64,000 nt of DNA from contig JBMHDF010000001.1 in the NCBI GenBank assembly GCA_049889535.1, forward strand, positions 1 to 64,000, in the 5' to 3' direction. The notes below the pieces were generated by a model. The model was given only the letters and a program-made list of their open reading frames with translations. It searched no databases and was not told where the DNA came from. Shown piece by piece: positions 26,364 to 33,431 of the stretch (the first letter of the stretch is position 1; each line of letters begins with the position of its first letter). The position numbers were made by a program, and so were the translations under genes. The stretch is from JAYQKL01 sp049889535 (lineage in GTDB: Bacteria > Pseudomonadota > Alphaproteobacteria > RS24).

Positions 26364-27644
26364 TTACGAAGCTTTATCCGTCTCTTCCTTTTCCTTATCT
26401 GCATATATAATGAGTGGCTGCGCCTTACCATCTACAACTTCGGCGCTGATAACAACCTCCTCAACACCTTCAAGTGCTGGCAAATCGAACATCGTATCAA
26501 GCAGCATATTTTCCATAATAGAGCGTAAGCCACGGGCGCCTGTTTTGCGTTCAATCGCCGCGCGCGCAATACCGGCCAGCGCGTCTTCTTTAAATGTCAG
26601 CTTCGCGCCATCCATCTCAAATAAGCGTTGATACTGGCGCACCAGAGCATTTTTAGGCTCTGTCAAAATACGCACCAAAGTGTTTTCGTCTAAATCCTCG
26701 AGTGTTGCCACCACTGGCAAACGCCCAATAAACTCTGGTATCAGCCCATATTTCAGCAAATCACCAGGCTCAAGTGACTTCAACAAATCACCTGTTGAAC
26801 GCTGATCTTGGTCAGCCACTTTGGCGCCAAAACCGATAGAGGTCTCTCCCCCACGACGCGTGATAATATTCTCAAGCCCAGCAAACGCACCCCCACAAAT
26901 AAATAGAATATTCGTGGTATCCACTTGCAAAAATTCCTGCTGCGGGTGTTTGCGCCCGCCCTGTGGCGGCACAGATGCAACTGTACCCTCCATAAGTTTG
27001 AGCAAAGCTTGCTGCACGCCCTCACCTGACACATCGCGTGTAATTGAGGGGTTGTCGGCCTTGCGGGTAATTTTATCGACCTCGTCAATATAGACAATCC
27101 CACGCTGCGCGCGCTCAACATTATAATCGGCTGCCTGCAATAACTTTAAAATGATGTTTTCAACATCTTCCCCCACATAACCAGCCTCGGTCAGTGTGGT
27201 GGCATCTGCCATTGTGAAAGGCACATCTAAAATACGCGCTAATGTTTGCGCAAATAAAGTTTTGCCACAGCCGGTAGGGCCAATCAGCAAAATATTTGAT
27301 TTCGCCAATTCGATTTCATCATTCGTGCTGGTATTATTTAGGCGCTTATAGTGATTATGCACCGCCACTGACAAAACGCGCTTTGCCCGAGGCTGGCCAA
27401 TAACATAATCTTCCAAAACACTGTGAATCTCTTGCGGAGTCGGGACGCCCTCGCTTGTTTTCAAAGAAGCCGATTTGGTTTCTTCACGAATAATATCCAT
27501 GCATAATTCAACGCATTCATCACAGATGAAAACGGTCGGCCCCGCAATAAGCTTACGGACTTCGTGCTGGCTTTTGCCACAAAATGAGCAATATAGGGTG
27601 CTTTTCGAGTCACCACTATTGCTTGTGCCGCCAATTTTACTCAC
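26364..27644 (-). CDS. clpX: ClpXP protease ATPase subunit ClpX
   Basis: AAA+ unfoldase (426 aa) that feeds substrates to ClpP; in Alphaproteobacteria it drives cell-cycle regulator turnover. Seen: N-terminal C4 zinc-binding domain (CSFCGKS at about residue 19 and CDECVELC), Walker A GPTGCGKTLFAQTLA, Walker B IVYIDEVDKI, and the ClpP-binding IGF-type loop (TSIGFGAKV near residue 275). Start is a GTG at 27644, supported by AAGGAG 7 nt upstream. A short hairpin sits just upstream of this ribosome site. Separated by 109 bp from clpP. Confidence 0.97.
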   Translation of the reverse strand: MSKIGGTSNSGDSKSTLYCSFCGKSQHEVRKLIAGPTVFICDECVELCMDIIREETKSASLKTSEGVPTPQEIHSVLEDYVIGQPRAKRVLSVAVHNHYKRLNNTSTNDEIELAKSNILLIGPTGCGKTLFAQTLARILDVPFTMADATTLTEAGYVGEDVENIILKLLQAADYNVERAQRGIVYIDEVDKITRKADNPSITRDVSGEGVQQALLKLMEGTVASVPPQGGRKHPQQEFLQVDTTNILFICGGAFAGLENIITRRGGETSIGFGAKVADQDQRSTGDLLKSLEPGDLLKYGLIPEFIGRLPVVATLEDLDENTLVRILTEPKNALVRQYQRLFEMDGAKLTFKEDALAGIARAAIERKTGARGLRSIMENMLLDTMFDLPALEGVEEVVISAEVVDGKAQPLIIYADKEKEETDKAS

Positions 27645-27659
27645 CCAGTTCTCCTTTTA

Positions 27660-27674
27660 GCCCGACCTTCGGGC
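27660..27674 (-). other. Short hairpin just upstream of the clpX ribosome site
   Basis: GCCCGA / TCGGGC 6-bp stem with a 3-nt loop, 3 nt upstream of AAGGAG. No T-run follows, so it is not a terminator. It could affect clpX translation or protect a processed 5' end. Confidence 0.3.
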
Positions 27675-27753
27675 GCTAACATTACATATTCGAACATATT
27701 TTTGACCATTTCGGCAAGTAAAATGATTTTACAAACCATGTCATAACAATGCC

Positions 27754-28389
27754 TTAAGACTTTTTCGCCTCATCTCCATCATCGCGTTTTTCAACGACCT
27801 GATCAATAATTCCAAATTCTTTCGCCTCATCAGCCGTCATAAATGTGTCACGTTCTAGCGCAGCTTCAATGCGCGCCAGCGTTTGACCCGTATGCTCAAC
27901 ATAGATTTTGTTAAGACGCGAGCGCATATCAAGAATTTCCTTCGCATGGCGCTCAATATCTGAAGCCTGCCCCGAAAAACCACCTGAAGGCTGATGCACC
28001 ATAACCCGCGCATTCGGTAGCGCAAAACGCATATCCTTATGCCCCGCGCAGAGCAATAAAGATCCCATGCTCGCGGCCTGGCCTATACATAAGGTAGAAA
28101 CTGGCGGTTTGATATATTGCATTGTATCATAAATCGCCATGCCCGCCGTCACGACACCGCCTGGTGAATTAATATACATTGATATTTCTTTTTTTGGATT
28201 ATCCGCCTCCAAAAACAATAATTGTGCGGTGATTAAACTCGCCATGTAATCTTCAATAGGCCCAGTGACAAAAATCACCCGCTCTTTCAATAGCCGCGAA
28301 TAAATATCAAAAGCCCGCTCGCCACGATTGGTCTGCTCCACAACCATTGGTACCAAAGCATTCATATATGTATCAATCGGATTGTCCAT
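27754..28389 (-). CDS. clpP: ATP-dependent Clp protease proteolytic subunit
   Basis: Serine protease (211 aa) forming the tetradecameric barrel used by ClpX and ClpA, whose genes are both in this window. Seen: the catalytic triad Ser107 (GQAASMGS), His132 (MVHQPSGG) and Asp181 (ERDTFM). I choose ATG 28389 (MDNPIDTYM) because AAGGA is 7 nt upstream. The earlier in-frame ATGs overlap that ribosome site. A strong RpoH-like promoter lies 33-61 bp upstream. Confidence 0.97.
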   Translation of the reverse strand: MDNPIDTYMNALVPMVVEQTNRGERAFDIYSRLLKERVIFVTGPIEDYMASLITAQLLFLEADNPKKEISMYINSPGGVVTAGMAIYDTMQYIKPPVSTLCIGQAASMGSLLLCAGHKDMRFALPNARVMVHQPSGGFSGQASDIERHAKEILDMRSRLNKIYVEHTGQTLARIEAALERDTFMTADEAKEFGIIDQVVEKRDDGDEAKKS

Positions 28390-28421
28390 TTTCATATCCT
28401 TAATCAATCTTTATAAAATTA

Positions 28422-28450
28422 ATATGGGGGTGTTCGCTCAAAAGACCAAG
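28422..28450 (-). promoter_or_regulatory. RpoH (sigma-32 type) promoter of clpP
   Basis: Minus strand has CTTG, 17 bp, then CCCCATAT, which matches the sigma-32 -10 consensus CCCCATNT fully and the invariant -35 CTTG. It is in the gap between the tig terminator and clpP, so clpP can be induced separately from tig. Confidence 0.65.
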
Positions 28451-28484
28451 AGCTTATGTGTGACAAATTCACCTGTTTAGGCAT

Positions 28485-28516
28485 AAAAAAACCGGCTGGG
28501 ATACAGCCGGTTTTTT
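28485..28516 (-). terminator. Rho-independent terminator of tig
   Basis: AAAAAACCGGCTG / CAGCCGGTTTTTT stem with a 5-nt loop, 16 bp after the tig stop. Very strong and bidirectional by sequence. Confidence 0.92.
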
Positions 28517-28532
28517 GAGACATTGTGAAAAA

Positions 28533-30038
28533 TTAGTCTTTTTTCTTCGTTGTCTTTTTCGCGGCTGGCTTTTTCGCAGCTGGCTTTTTAGCTGGTGCTT
28601 TTTTCGCAGCTGGCTTTTTAGCTGGTGCTTTTTTCGCAGCTGTTTTCTTTGCCGGCGCTTTCTTTGTCGCTTTTTTGGCTTTTGCCTTTTTAGGCGTCGC
28701 ATCAGCATCAGGGTCTTTTGTCAGTTCCTCAACGCTCACGGTCTTATCAGTCACATAAGCTTGCTCAACGATAAAGTCAATCACCTTATCTTCAAAGATT
28801 GGCGCACGAATTTGAGCCATCGCTTCAGGGTTTGAACGGAAATATTCAAACACCTGCTGCTCTTGGCCCGGGAATTGCTGAACGCGCTGCATCAGACCTT
28901 GATTAATCTCTTCTTGTGTCACTTCAATTTCTTGCGTGCTACCAACTTCAGCTAAAACCAGACCAGTGCGCACACGACGCTCGGCAATTTCGCGATATTC
29001 CGCGCGCAGCTCATCCTCAGATTTATCAAGATCTTCAATTTTCTTCTCTTGATTTTCCAGCTCGTGTTGGAACTGATGCCAGATTTGGTCAAACTCTAAT
29101 GACACCATTTTTTCTGGCAATTCAAAACTATGTAAATCAGATAGCTGGTCCAGCAAAGCGCGCTTCAAACGCTCGCGGGTAAACTGACCATAATCATTCG
29201 CAATTTGTTCTTTAATGGCCTCTTGCAGTTTTTCAAGCGACTCCATACCAAGGCTGGTCGCAAACTCGTCATTAATTTCAGCCGCTTTTGGCGCGCTGAC
29301 TTCATGCACTTTGACCTCAAACACGGCTGCCTTACCAGCCAAAGCCTCAGCACCATATTCTTCTGGGAAAGAAACATTTACATCAAGCTCATCGCCAGCT
29401 TTGACCCCGATGAGTTGGTCTTCAAAGCCTGGAATGAATTGACCAGAGCCAAGCTCCAAATCAAACCCTTCAGCAGCACCGCCATCAAAAGCCTCACCAT
29501 CAATTTTGCCTAAAAAGTCAATCTTAACGCTGTCACCCTCTTTTGCTTTAGCTGTTTTGCCTTTTGGCTCAAACTGCTTTCGTGATTGCGCTAATCTTTC
29601 CAGCGCATCAGAAACTTCCTGCTCGGATACTTCAGCCTTTTGGCGCTCAAGTTTGATTTTTGAAAAATCCGTTAAATTAATTGGCGGAATAATGTCATAA
29701 ATCATGTCAAAAATGAGATCCGCCTCGCCCGCCATGACTTTTTCAACTTCACCATCTAGCTTCACTTCTGGCTGCAGAGCTGGGCGCTCCTCACGCTGCG
29801 TCAAAGCTTCTTGACTGCGTGTATTGACCATTTCTTGGACAATTTCACCCATGACCTGTTGCGCGAAAAGCTTTTTCAAATGCGCGACAGGCACTTTGCC
29901 TTTGCGAAAACCTTTCAACTGAACTGTGTCTTTAAGCTCATCAATTTTGGTATCGAGCTGTGCGTTCAAATCATCACGACTAACAGTGATTTTAATTTCG
30001 CGTGACAAGCCTTCGGCATTTATTTCTTGTACATTCAT
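28533..30038 (-). CDS. tig: Trigger factor with a Lys/Ala/Pro-rich C-terminal extension
   Basis: Ribosome-associated chaperone and peptidyl-prolyl isomerase (501 aa). Seen: the N-terminal ribosome-binding loop GFRKGKVP near residue 44, the FKBP-like domain (about residues 150-245, KEGDSVKIDFLGKIDGE), and the C-terminal chaperone arms. The last 54 residues (about 448-501) are a low-complexity tail with 24 lysines, built of AAKKAPAKKP units and resembling histone H1 or AlgP tails. It is encoded partly by an exact 30-bp tandem repeat. Known trigger factors end near 430-450 residues. Tails of this kind occur in some alphaproteobacterial homologues, but their role is not established. Lies 32 bp downstream of tRNA-Leu and probably shares its transcript. 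Confidence 0.95.
   Translation of the reverse strand: MNVQEINAEGLSREIKITVSRDDLNAQLDTKIDELKDTVQLKGFRKGKVPVAHLKKLFAQQVMGEIVQEMVNTRSQEALTQREERPALQPEVKLDGEVEKVMAGEADLIFDMIYDIIPPINLTDFSKIKLERQKAEVSEQEVSDALERLAQSRKQFEPKGKTAKAKEGDSVKIDFLGKIDGEAFDGGAAEGFDLELGSGQFIPGFEDQLIGVKAGDELDVNVSFPEEYGAEALAGKAAVFEVKVHEVSAPKAAEINDEFATSLGMESLEKLQEAIKEQIANDYGQFTRERLKRALLDQLSDLHSFELPEKMVSLEFDQIWHQFQHELENQEKKIEDLDKSEDELRAEYREIAERRVRTGLVLAEVGSTQEIEVTQEEINQGLMQRVQQFPGQEQQVFEYFRSNPEAMAQIRAPIFEDKVIDFIVEQAYVTDKTVSVEELTKDPDADATPKKAKAKKATKKAPAKKTAAKKAPAKKPAAKKAPAKKPAAKKPAAKKTTKKKD
28571..28642 (-). repeat. 30-bp tandem repeat inside the tig tail
   Basis: Positions 28571-28600 and 28601-28630 are identical, and 28631-28642 starts a third copy. 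The 30-bp period encodes ten residues, so copy-number change keeps the reading frame. Identity at third codon positions points to recent duplication. Confidence 0.9.
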
Positions 30039-30070
30039 CTTTCAATCCAGCATTTTCTATTTTTCATGTT

Positions 30071-30155
30071 TGGTGCGGGTGGAGGGACTTGAACCCCCAC
30101 GCCTCTCAGCACTAGAACCTAAATCTAGCGTGTCTACCAATTCCACCACACCCGC
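30071..30155 (-). tRNA. tRNA-Leu (anticodon TAG)
   Basis: 85-nt class II tRNA with encoded CCA. Acceptor GCGGGTG/CACCCGC, anticodon stem CTAGA/TCTAG with loop TTTAGGT (anticodon TAG), long variable arm, T-arm GGTTCAAGTCC. Ends 32 bp before the tig start codon. Confidence 0.96.
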
Positions 30156-30187
30156 ATAGTCGGCAAACTAGCGGGGGTATAGCAGTC

Positions 30188-30328
30188 TTACGCCGGTTTT
30201 ACCAGCCACATTTTTAATAAAATGCCTCTGATTGTTAATTTTTTATAAAGACACGCCGGATGATATATCTGATGATATATCTCAGGTTACTGCATGAACC
30301 CCCACCTCCTGCGCGCAAACCGGCGTAA
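30188..30328. repeat. 141-bp module bounded by perfect 12-bp inverted repeats
   Basis: TTACGCCGGTTT (30188-30199) and AAACCGGCGTAA (30317-30328) are exact inverted copies 117 bp apart, between tRNA-Leu and glnB. The interior is AT-rich and contains the tandem repeat at 30259-30282. No coding frame and no clear target duplication. The rest of the 30156-30616 gap holds the glnB promoter and no gene I can support. Confidence 0.6.
30259..30282. repeat. Tandem 12-bp repeat with palindromic core
   Basis: Two exact adjacent copies of GATGATATATCT, each holding the palindrome GATATATC. Lies about 300 bp upstream of the glnB promoter, inside the inverted-repeat module. Could be a protein-binding site; no known operator recognised. 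Confidence 0.6.
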
Positions 30329-30557
30329 TAGCTTTAGAAATGAGCATATTCCAGCCTGTTAATTTGATGAATATGCTTTATTTTTAAACAATTGGCTATA
30401 TTTTAGGCATAATTAGACACCAAAGCGGCATGTCACGCCCCATTGCAAGCGGACTTCGGCTAATAGAAGCAGCTTCACTGATTGAATTTTTGTCTTATTT
30501 CTTATTATTTAAAGCATCTCCACCCCGATGTTTTTCTTTTCATGTAAAAATGAAAAT

Positions 30558-30575
30558 TTGGCACGCCACATGCAT
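30558..30575 (+). promoter_or_regulatory. Sigma-54 (RpoN) promoter of glnBA
   Basis: TTGGCACGCCACATGCAT matches the RpoN consensus TGGCACG-N4-TTGCA, with the invariant GG and GC dinucleotides exactly 12 bp apart. The GC is 43 bp before the glnB ATG, giving a leader of about 30 nt. Nitrogen-regulated glnBA promoters of this class are well known. I could not identify a clear NtrC site upstream. Confidence 0.75.
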
Positions 30576-30616
30576 AAATATGATGATGCAGCAGACAGAA
30601 ATGAAAGGCGCTTTTT

Positions 30617-30955
30617 ATGAAGAAAATTGAGGCCATCATTAAGCCGTTTAAGCTTGATGAAGTAAAAGACGCGCTTCAAGAGGCCGGAATGCAAGGCATT
30701 ACCGTCACTGAAGCCAAAGGGTTTGGTCGACAAAAAGGTCACACAGAGCTATATCGTGGGGCTGAATATGTCGTGGATTTCTTACCCAAAGTAAAACTTG
30801 AGATTGTCGTTGAGGATGATGCTGTCACCTCAGCTGTCGAGGCCATTCAAAAATCTGCCCATACTGGGCGCATTGGCGATGGGAAAATTTTTGTATCAGA
30901 CATCCAAGAAGCCATTCGTATCCGAACTGGTGAAACGGGTGCTGAAGCAATTTAG
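30617..30955 (+). CDS. glnB: Nitrogen regulatory protein P-II
   Basis: Trimeric signal protein (112 aa) that senses 2-oxoglutarate, ATP and, through uridylylation, glutamine. Seen: the T-loop with the uridylylation site in HTELYRGAEYVVDFLPK (Tyr near residue 51), and the nucleotide-binding motif TGRIGDGKIFV near residue 83. It heads a two-gene unit, 26 bp before glnA, behind a sigma-54 type promoter. Gene order glnB-glnA identifies it as GlnB rather than GlnK, which is normally next to amtB. Confidence 0.97.
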   Translation: MKKIEAIIKPFKLDEVKDALQEAGMQGITVTEAKGFGRQKGHTELYRGAEYVVDFLPKVKLEIVVEDDAVTSAVEAIQKSAHTGRIGDGKIFVSDIQEAIRIRTGETGAEAI

Positions 30956-30981
30956 TTTGATTAACATATTGGAGATAAATA

Positions 30982-32391
30982 ATGTCAGACGCTTCTACAA
31001 TTTTGAAAAAAATCAAAGATGAGGGCATCAACTATGTTGACCTACGCTTTACCGACCCGCGCGGTAAAATGCAGCATGTGACCCTCGACTCTTCACTCAT
31101 TGATGAAGATTTCTTTAATGAAGGCACCATGTTCGATGGGTCTTCAATTTCGGGCTGGAAAGCCATTAATGAATCCGACATGTGCTTGATGCCAGACACC
31201 AGCACCGTGAAAATGGATCCATTTTATGCGCAACCAACACTCACTTTATTCTGTAATGTGGTCGACCCAAGCTCAGGCGAAGGTTACAATCGCGACCCAC
31301 GTTCAACAGCCATCCGTGCAGAAGAATATCTCAAATCTACTGGCATTGGTGACACAACCTATTTTGGACCAGAAGCAGAATTTTTCGTTTTTGATGATGT
31401 GCGCTTTTCTACAGATCCATATAATAGTGGTTACAGCCTAGACAGCACAGAATTGCCAGTTAATTCTGCCGCCGATTATGAGGCTGGCAATATGGGCCAC
31501 CGTCCGCGCACTAAAGGCGGCTATTTTCCAGTGAACCCAATCGATAGCGGGCAAGACCTGCGTGGTGAAATGCTTACCGTCATGCGTGAAATCGGTTTGG
31601 AAGTTGAAAAACACCACCACGAAGTGGCGGCCGCACAGCATGAGCTCGGACTGAAATTTGGCACATTGACAAAAATTGCCGATGACTTGCAGCTATATAA
31701 ATATGTAGTCCACAATGTTGCGCATGCATTTGGTAAAACAGCAACCTTTATGCCAAAACCAGTTCAAGGTGATAACGGCACAGGTATGCACTGCCACCAA
31801 TCAATCTGGAAAGATGGTAAGCCACTTTTCGCAGGTGACAAATATGCTGACCTGTCTCAAGATTGCCTCTATTACATTGGCGGTATTATCAAACATGCCA
31901 AAGCCATTAACGCTTTGACCAATCCATCAACAAACTCATATAAGCGTTTGATTCCTGGCTTTGAAGCCCCAGTCTTGTTGGCCTATTCCGCCCGCAACCG
32001 TTCTGCTTCATGCCGCATTCCATTTGCGACATCAGCCCCTGCGAAACGGATTGAAATTCGTTTCCCAGACCCAACCGCGAATCCATATTTGGCCTTCACG
32101 GCAATGTTGATGGCAGGTCTTGATGGGATTGAAAATAAAATCGATCCAGGCGATCCAATGGATAAAGATTTATATGAATTGCCTGCCGAAGAACTTGCAA
32201 ATGTCCCACAAGTTTGTGGTTCATTGCGCGAGGCCTTAGTCGCCCTTGATGCTGACCGTGACTTCTTGAAAAAAGGCGGCGTCATGGATGATGACCAGAT
32301 TGATGGTTATCTAGATCTGAAATGGGAAGAAGTGTATCGCTTTGAGCATGCACCTCACCCTGTTGAGTTTGACATGTATTATTCTGTCTAA
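30982..32391 (+). CDS. glnA: Glutamine synthetase type I
   Basis: Dodecameric enzyme (469 aa) assimilating ammonia onto glutamate. Seen: GPEAEFFVFD, the active-site block NGTGMHCHQSIWKDG, the glutamate-binding RIPFATSAPAKRIEIRFPD region, and the adenylylation site DLYELPAEEL (Tyr near residue 397), which indicates GSI-beta control by GlnE. AGGAG-like GGAGATAAATA precedes the ATG. Followed by a strong terminator 30 bp downstream. Confidence 0.98.
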   Translation: MSDASTILKKIKDEGINYVDLRFTDPRGKMQHVTLDSSLIDEDFFNEGTMFDGSSISGWKAINESDMCLMPDTSTVKMDPFYAQPTLTLFCNVVDPSSGEGYNRDPRSTAIRAEEYLKSTGIGDTTYFGPEAEFFVFDDVRFSTDPYNSGYSLDSTELPVNSAADYEAGNMGHRPRTKGGYFPVNPIDSGQDLRGEMLTVMREIGLEVEKHHHEVAAAQHELGLKFGTLTKIADDLQLYKYVVHNVAHAFGKTATFMPKPVQGDNGTGMHCHQSIWKDGKPLFAGDKYADLSQDCLYYIGGIIKHAKAINALTNPSTNSYKRLIPGFEAPVLLAYSARNRSASCRIPFATSAPAKRIEIRFPDPTANPYLAFTAMLMAGLDGIENKIDPGDPMDKDLYELPAEELANVPQVCGSLREALVALDADRDFLKKGGVMDDDQIDGYLDLKWEEVYRFEHAPHPVEFDMYYSV

Positions 32392-32420
32392 ACCAAAGCT
32401 TAATCCTAATGGATTTTTAG

Positions 32421-32450
32421 AAAGGGGTAGCCATTGGCCGCCCCTTTTTT
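32421..32450 (+). terminator. Rho-independent terminator of glnA
   Basis: AAAGGGG / CCCCTTT stem with an inner GCC/GGC pairing, followed by a run of Ts. Ends the glnBA unit. Confidence 0.88.
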
Positions 32451-32523
32451 CTTGCTTTTTTAGTAAAATTATTTCTTTTTAAACCAATAAAGTGAAATCC
32501 CGTTGCGTTTAAAGGCTTGTATA

Positions 32524-33351
32524 ATGGACAATCCAAGTTCCCTTAAAAGTAAAATTAAATTTTTTCGTCCCCGCCGATTTGTCATGGGTCGTTTGGGGCG
32601 CAATTTTTTCATCAATAGGCTTGGCCGTTGGATGGAAAAAAATGTTGAGGCATTTCACAATGAAGACCGACATATGGGGCGCAATGGGGAATATTGGCTG
32701 ATGCAACAAGTCATGACCCAGGCCTCTCAAGATTATGTGGTTTTTGATGTTGGCGCCAATAAAGGCGAGTGGACATTATGCGCCTGCAGTCTAAACGAAC
32801 GGCTTGAAGCGCATGCTTTTGAACTGGTGCCAGACACATATGAATTGCTCGAAAAAAATTGCAAGCACCTCAAAAATGTTCATATCAATAATAAAGGATT
32901 ATCGGCAAAATCAGGAACAGTCGATATTTTCTTAAACTCGAGCAGCGAAACAGCGGGGTTGTATAAACGCACCGGATTACAAGAATCACAAATTGTAAAA
33001 GGTAAGGTTATCACCGGCGATAGCTACCTAAAAACACATAAAATTAAACATATTAACTTCTTAAAAATTGATGTTGAGGGTGCTGAAAAACTAGTGCTGG
33101 AGGGCTTTAAAGATAGTTTGAAGGCGGGCAAAATTGACATTGTGTATTTTGAATATGGTGAGTTTAACATTTCGGCGCGCAGCTTTTTACAAGATTTTTA
33201 TGACATGCTGCCAGACTATGAAATTGGCAAGCTTATGCCGCGCTGGGTAGAGTTTGGTCCCTATGATAAAAAAAATGAAAATTTCAAACCTGCTTACTAT
33301 GTCGCCATTAAGAAAAATCACACAGATTTAATTAATAAATTATCAGGGTAA
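32524..33351 (+). CDS. FkbM-family SAM-dependent methyltransferase
   Basis: 275-aa protein. Seen: SAM-binding motif I VVFDVGANKGEW near residue 72 and the FkbM signature NFLKIDVEGAEKLVLEGF near residue 178. FkbM enzymes O-methylate sugars or polyketides, often in surface polysaccharide loci, but no such genes are next to it. I use ATG 32524, with AAAGG 8 nt upstream, rather than the TTG seven codons earlier. It stands alone between the glnA terminator and parE, and its bases look more AT-rich than its neighbours, so it may have been acquired. Substrate unknown. Confidence 0.85.
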   Translation: MDNPSSLKSKIKFFRPRRFVMGRLGRNFFINRLGRWMEKNVEAFHNEDRHMGRNGEYWLMQQVMTQASQDYVVFDVGANKGEWTLCACSLNERLEAHAFELVPDTYELLEKNCKHLKNVHINNKGLSAKSGTVDIFLNSSSETAGLYKRTGLQESQIVKGKVITGDSYLKTHKIKHINFLKIDVEGAEKLVLEGFKDSLKAGKIDIVYFEYGEFNISARSFLQDFYDMLPDYEIGKLMPRWVEFGPYDKKNENFKPAYYVAIKKNHTDLINKLSG

Positions 33352-33390
33352 GGATTTCTTTTTCGTTCACAGGCTGAAGCGGGTAAACTA

Positions 33391-33410
33391 ATGAGTGATT
33401 CGTTACTCAT
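33391..33410 (+). other. Hairpin between the methyltransferase gene and parE
   Basis: ATGAGTGA / TTACTCAT with a TTCG tetraloop: 8-bp stem with one G-T pair, 40 bp after the methyltransferase stop. No U-run follows directly, so a weak terminator or a leader structure of parE. Confidence 0.35.
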
Positions 33411-33431
33411 CTGAATGGTTTAAGATTTTTC

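Noticed and set aside
27660..27674. Terminator between clpP and clpX
   Set aside because: The stem lacks a T-run on either strand, so it is listed only as a short hairpin.
28515..28835. 106-codon plus-strand frame with repeated Cys/Phe/Trp-rich units
   Set aside because: Mirror of the tig tandem repeat on the opposite strand; no ribosome site, and it overlaps the tig terminator.
29926..30159. 77-codon plus-strand frame with VRVEGLEPPRLSALEP
   Set aside because: Antisense of tRNA-Leu and the tig start; a classic spurious translation.
30329..30557. NtrC enhancer sites upstream of glnB
   Set aside because: No convincing GCAC-N-GTGC dyad; leaving it unassigned.
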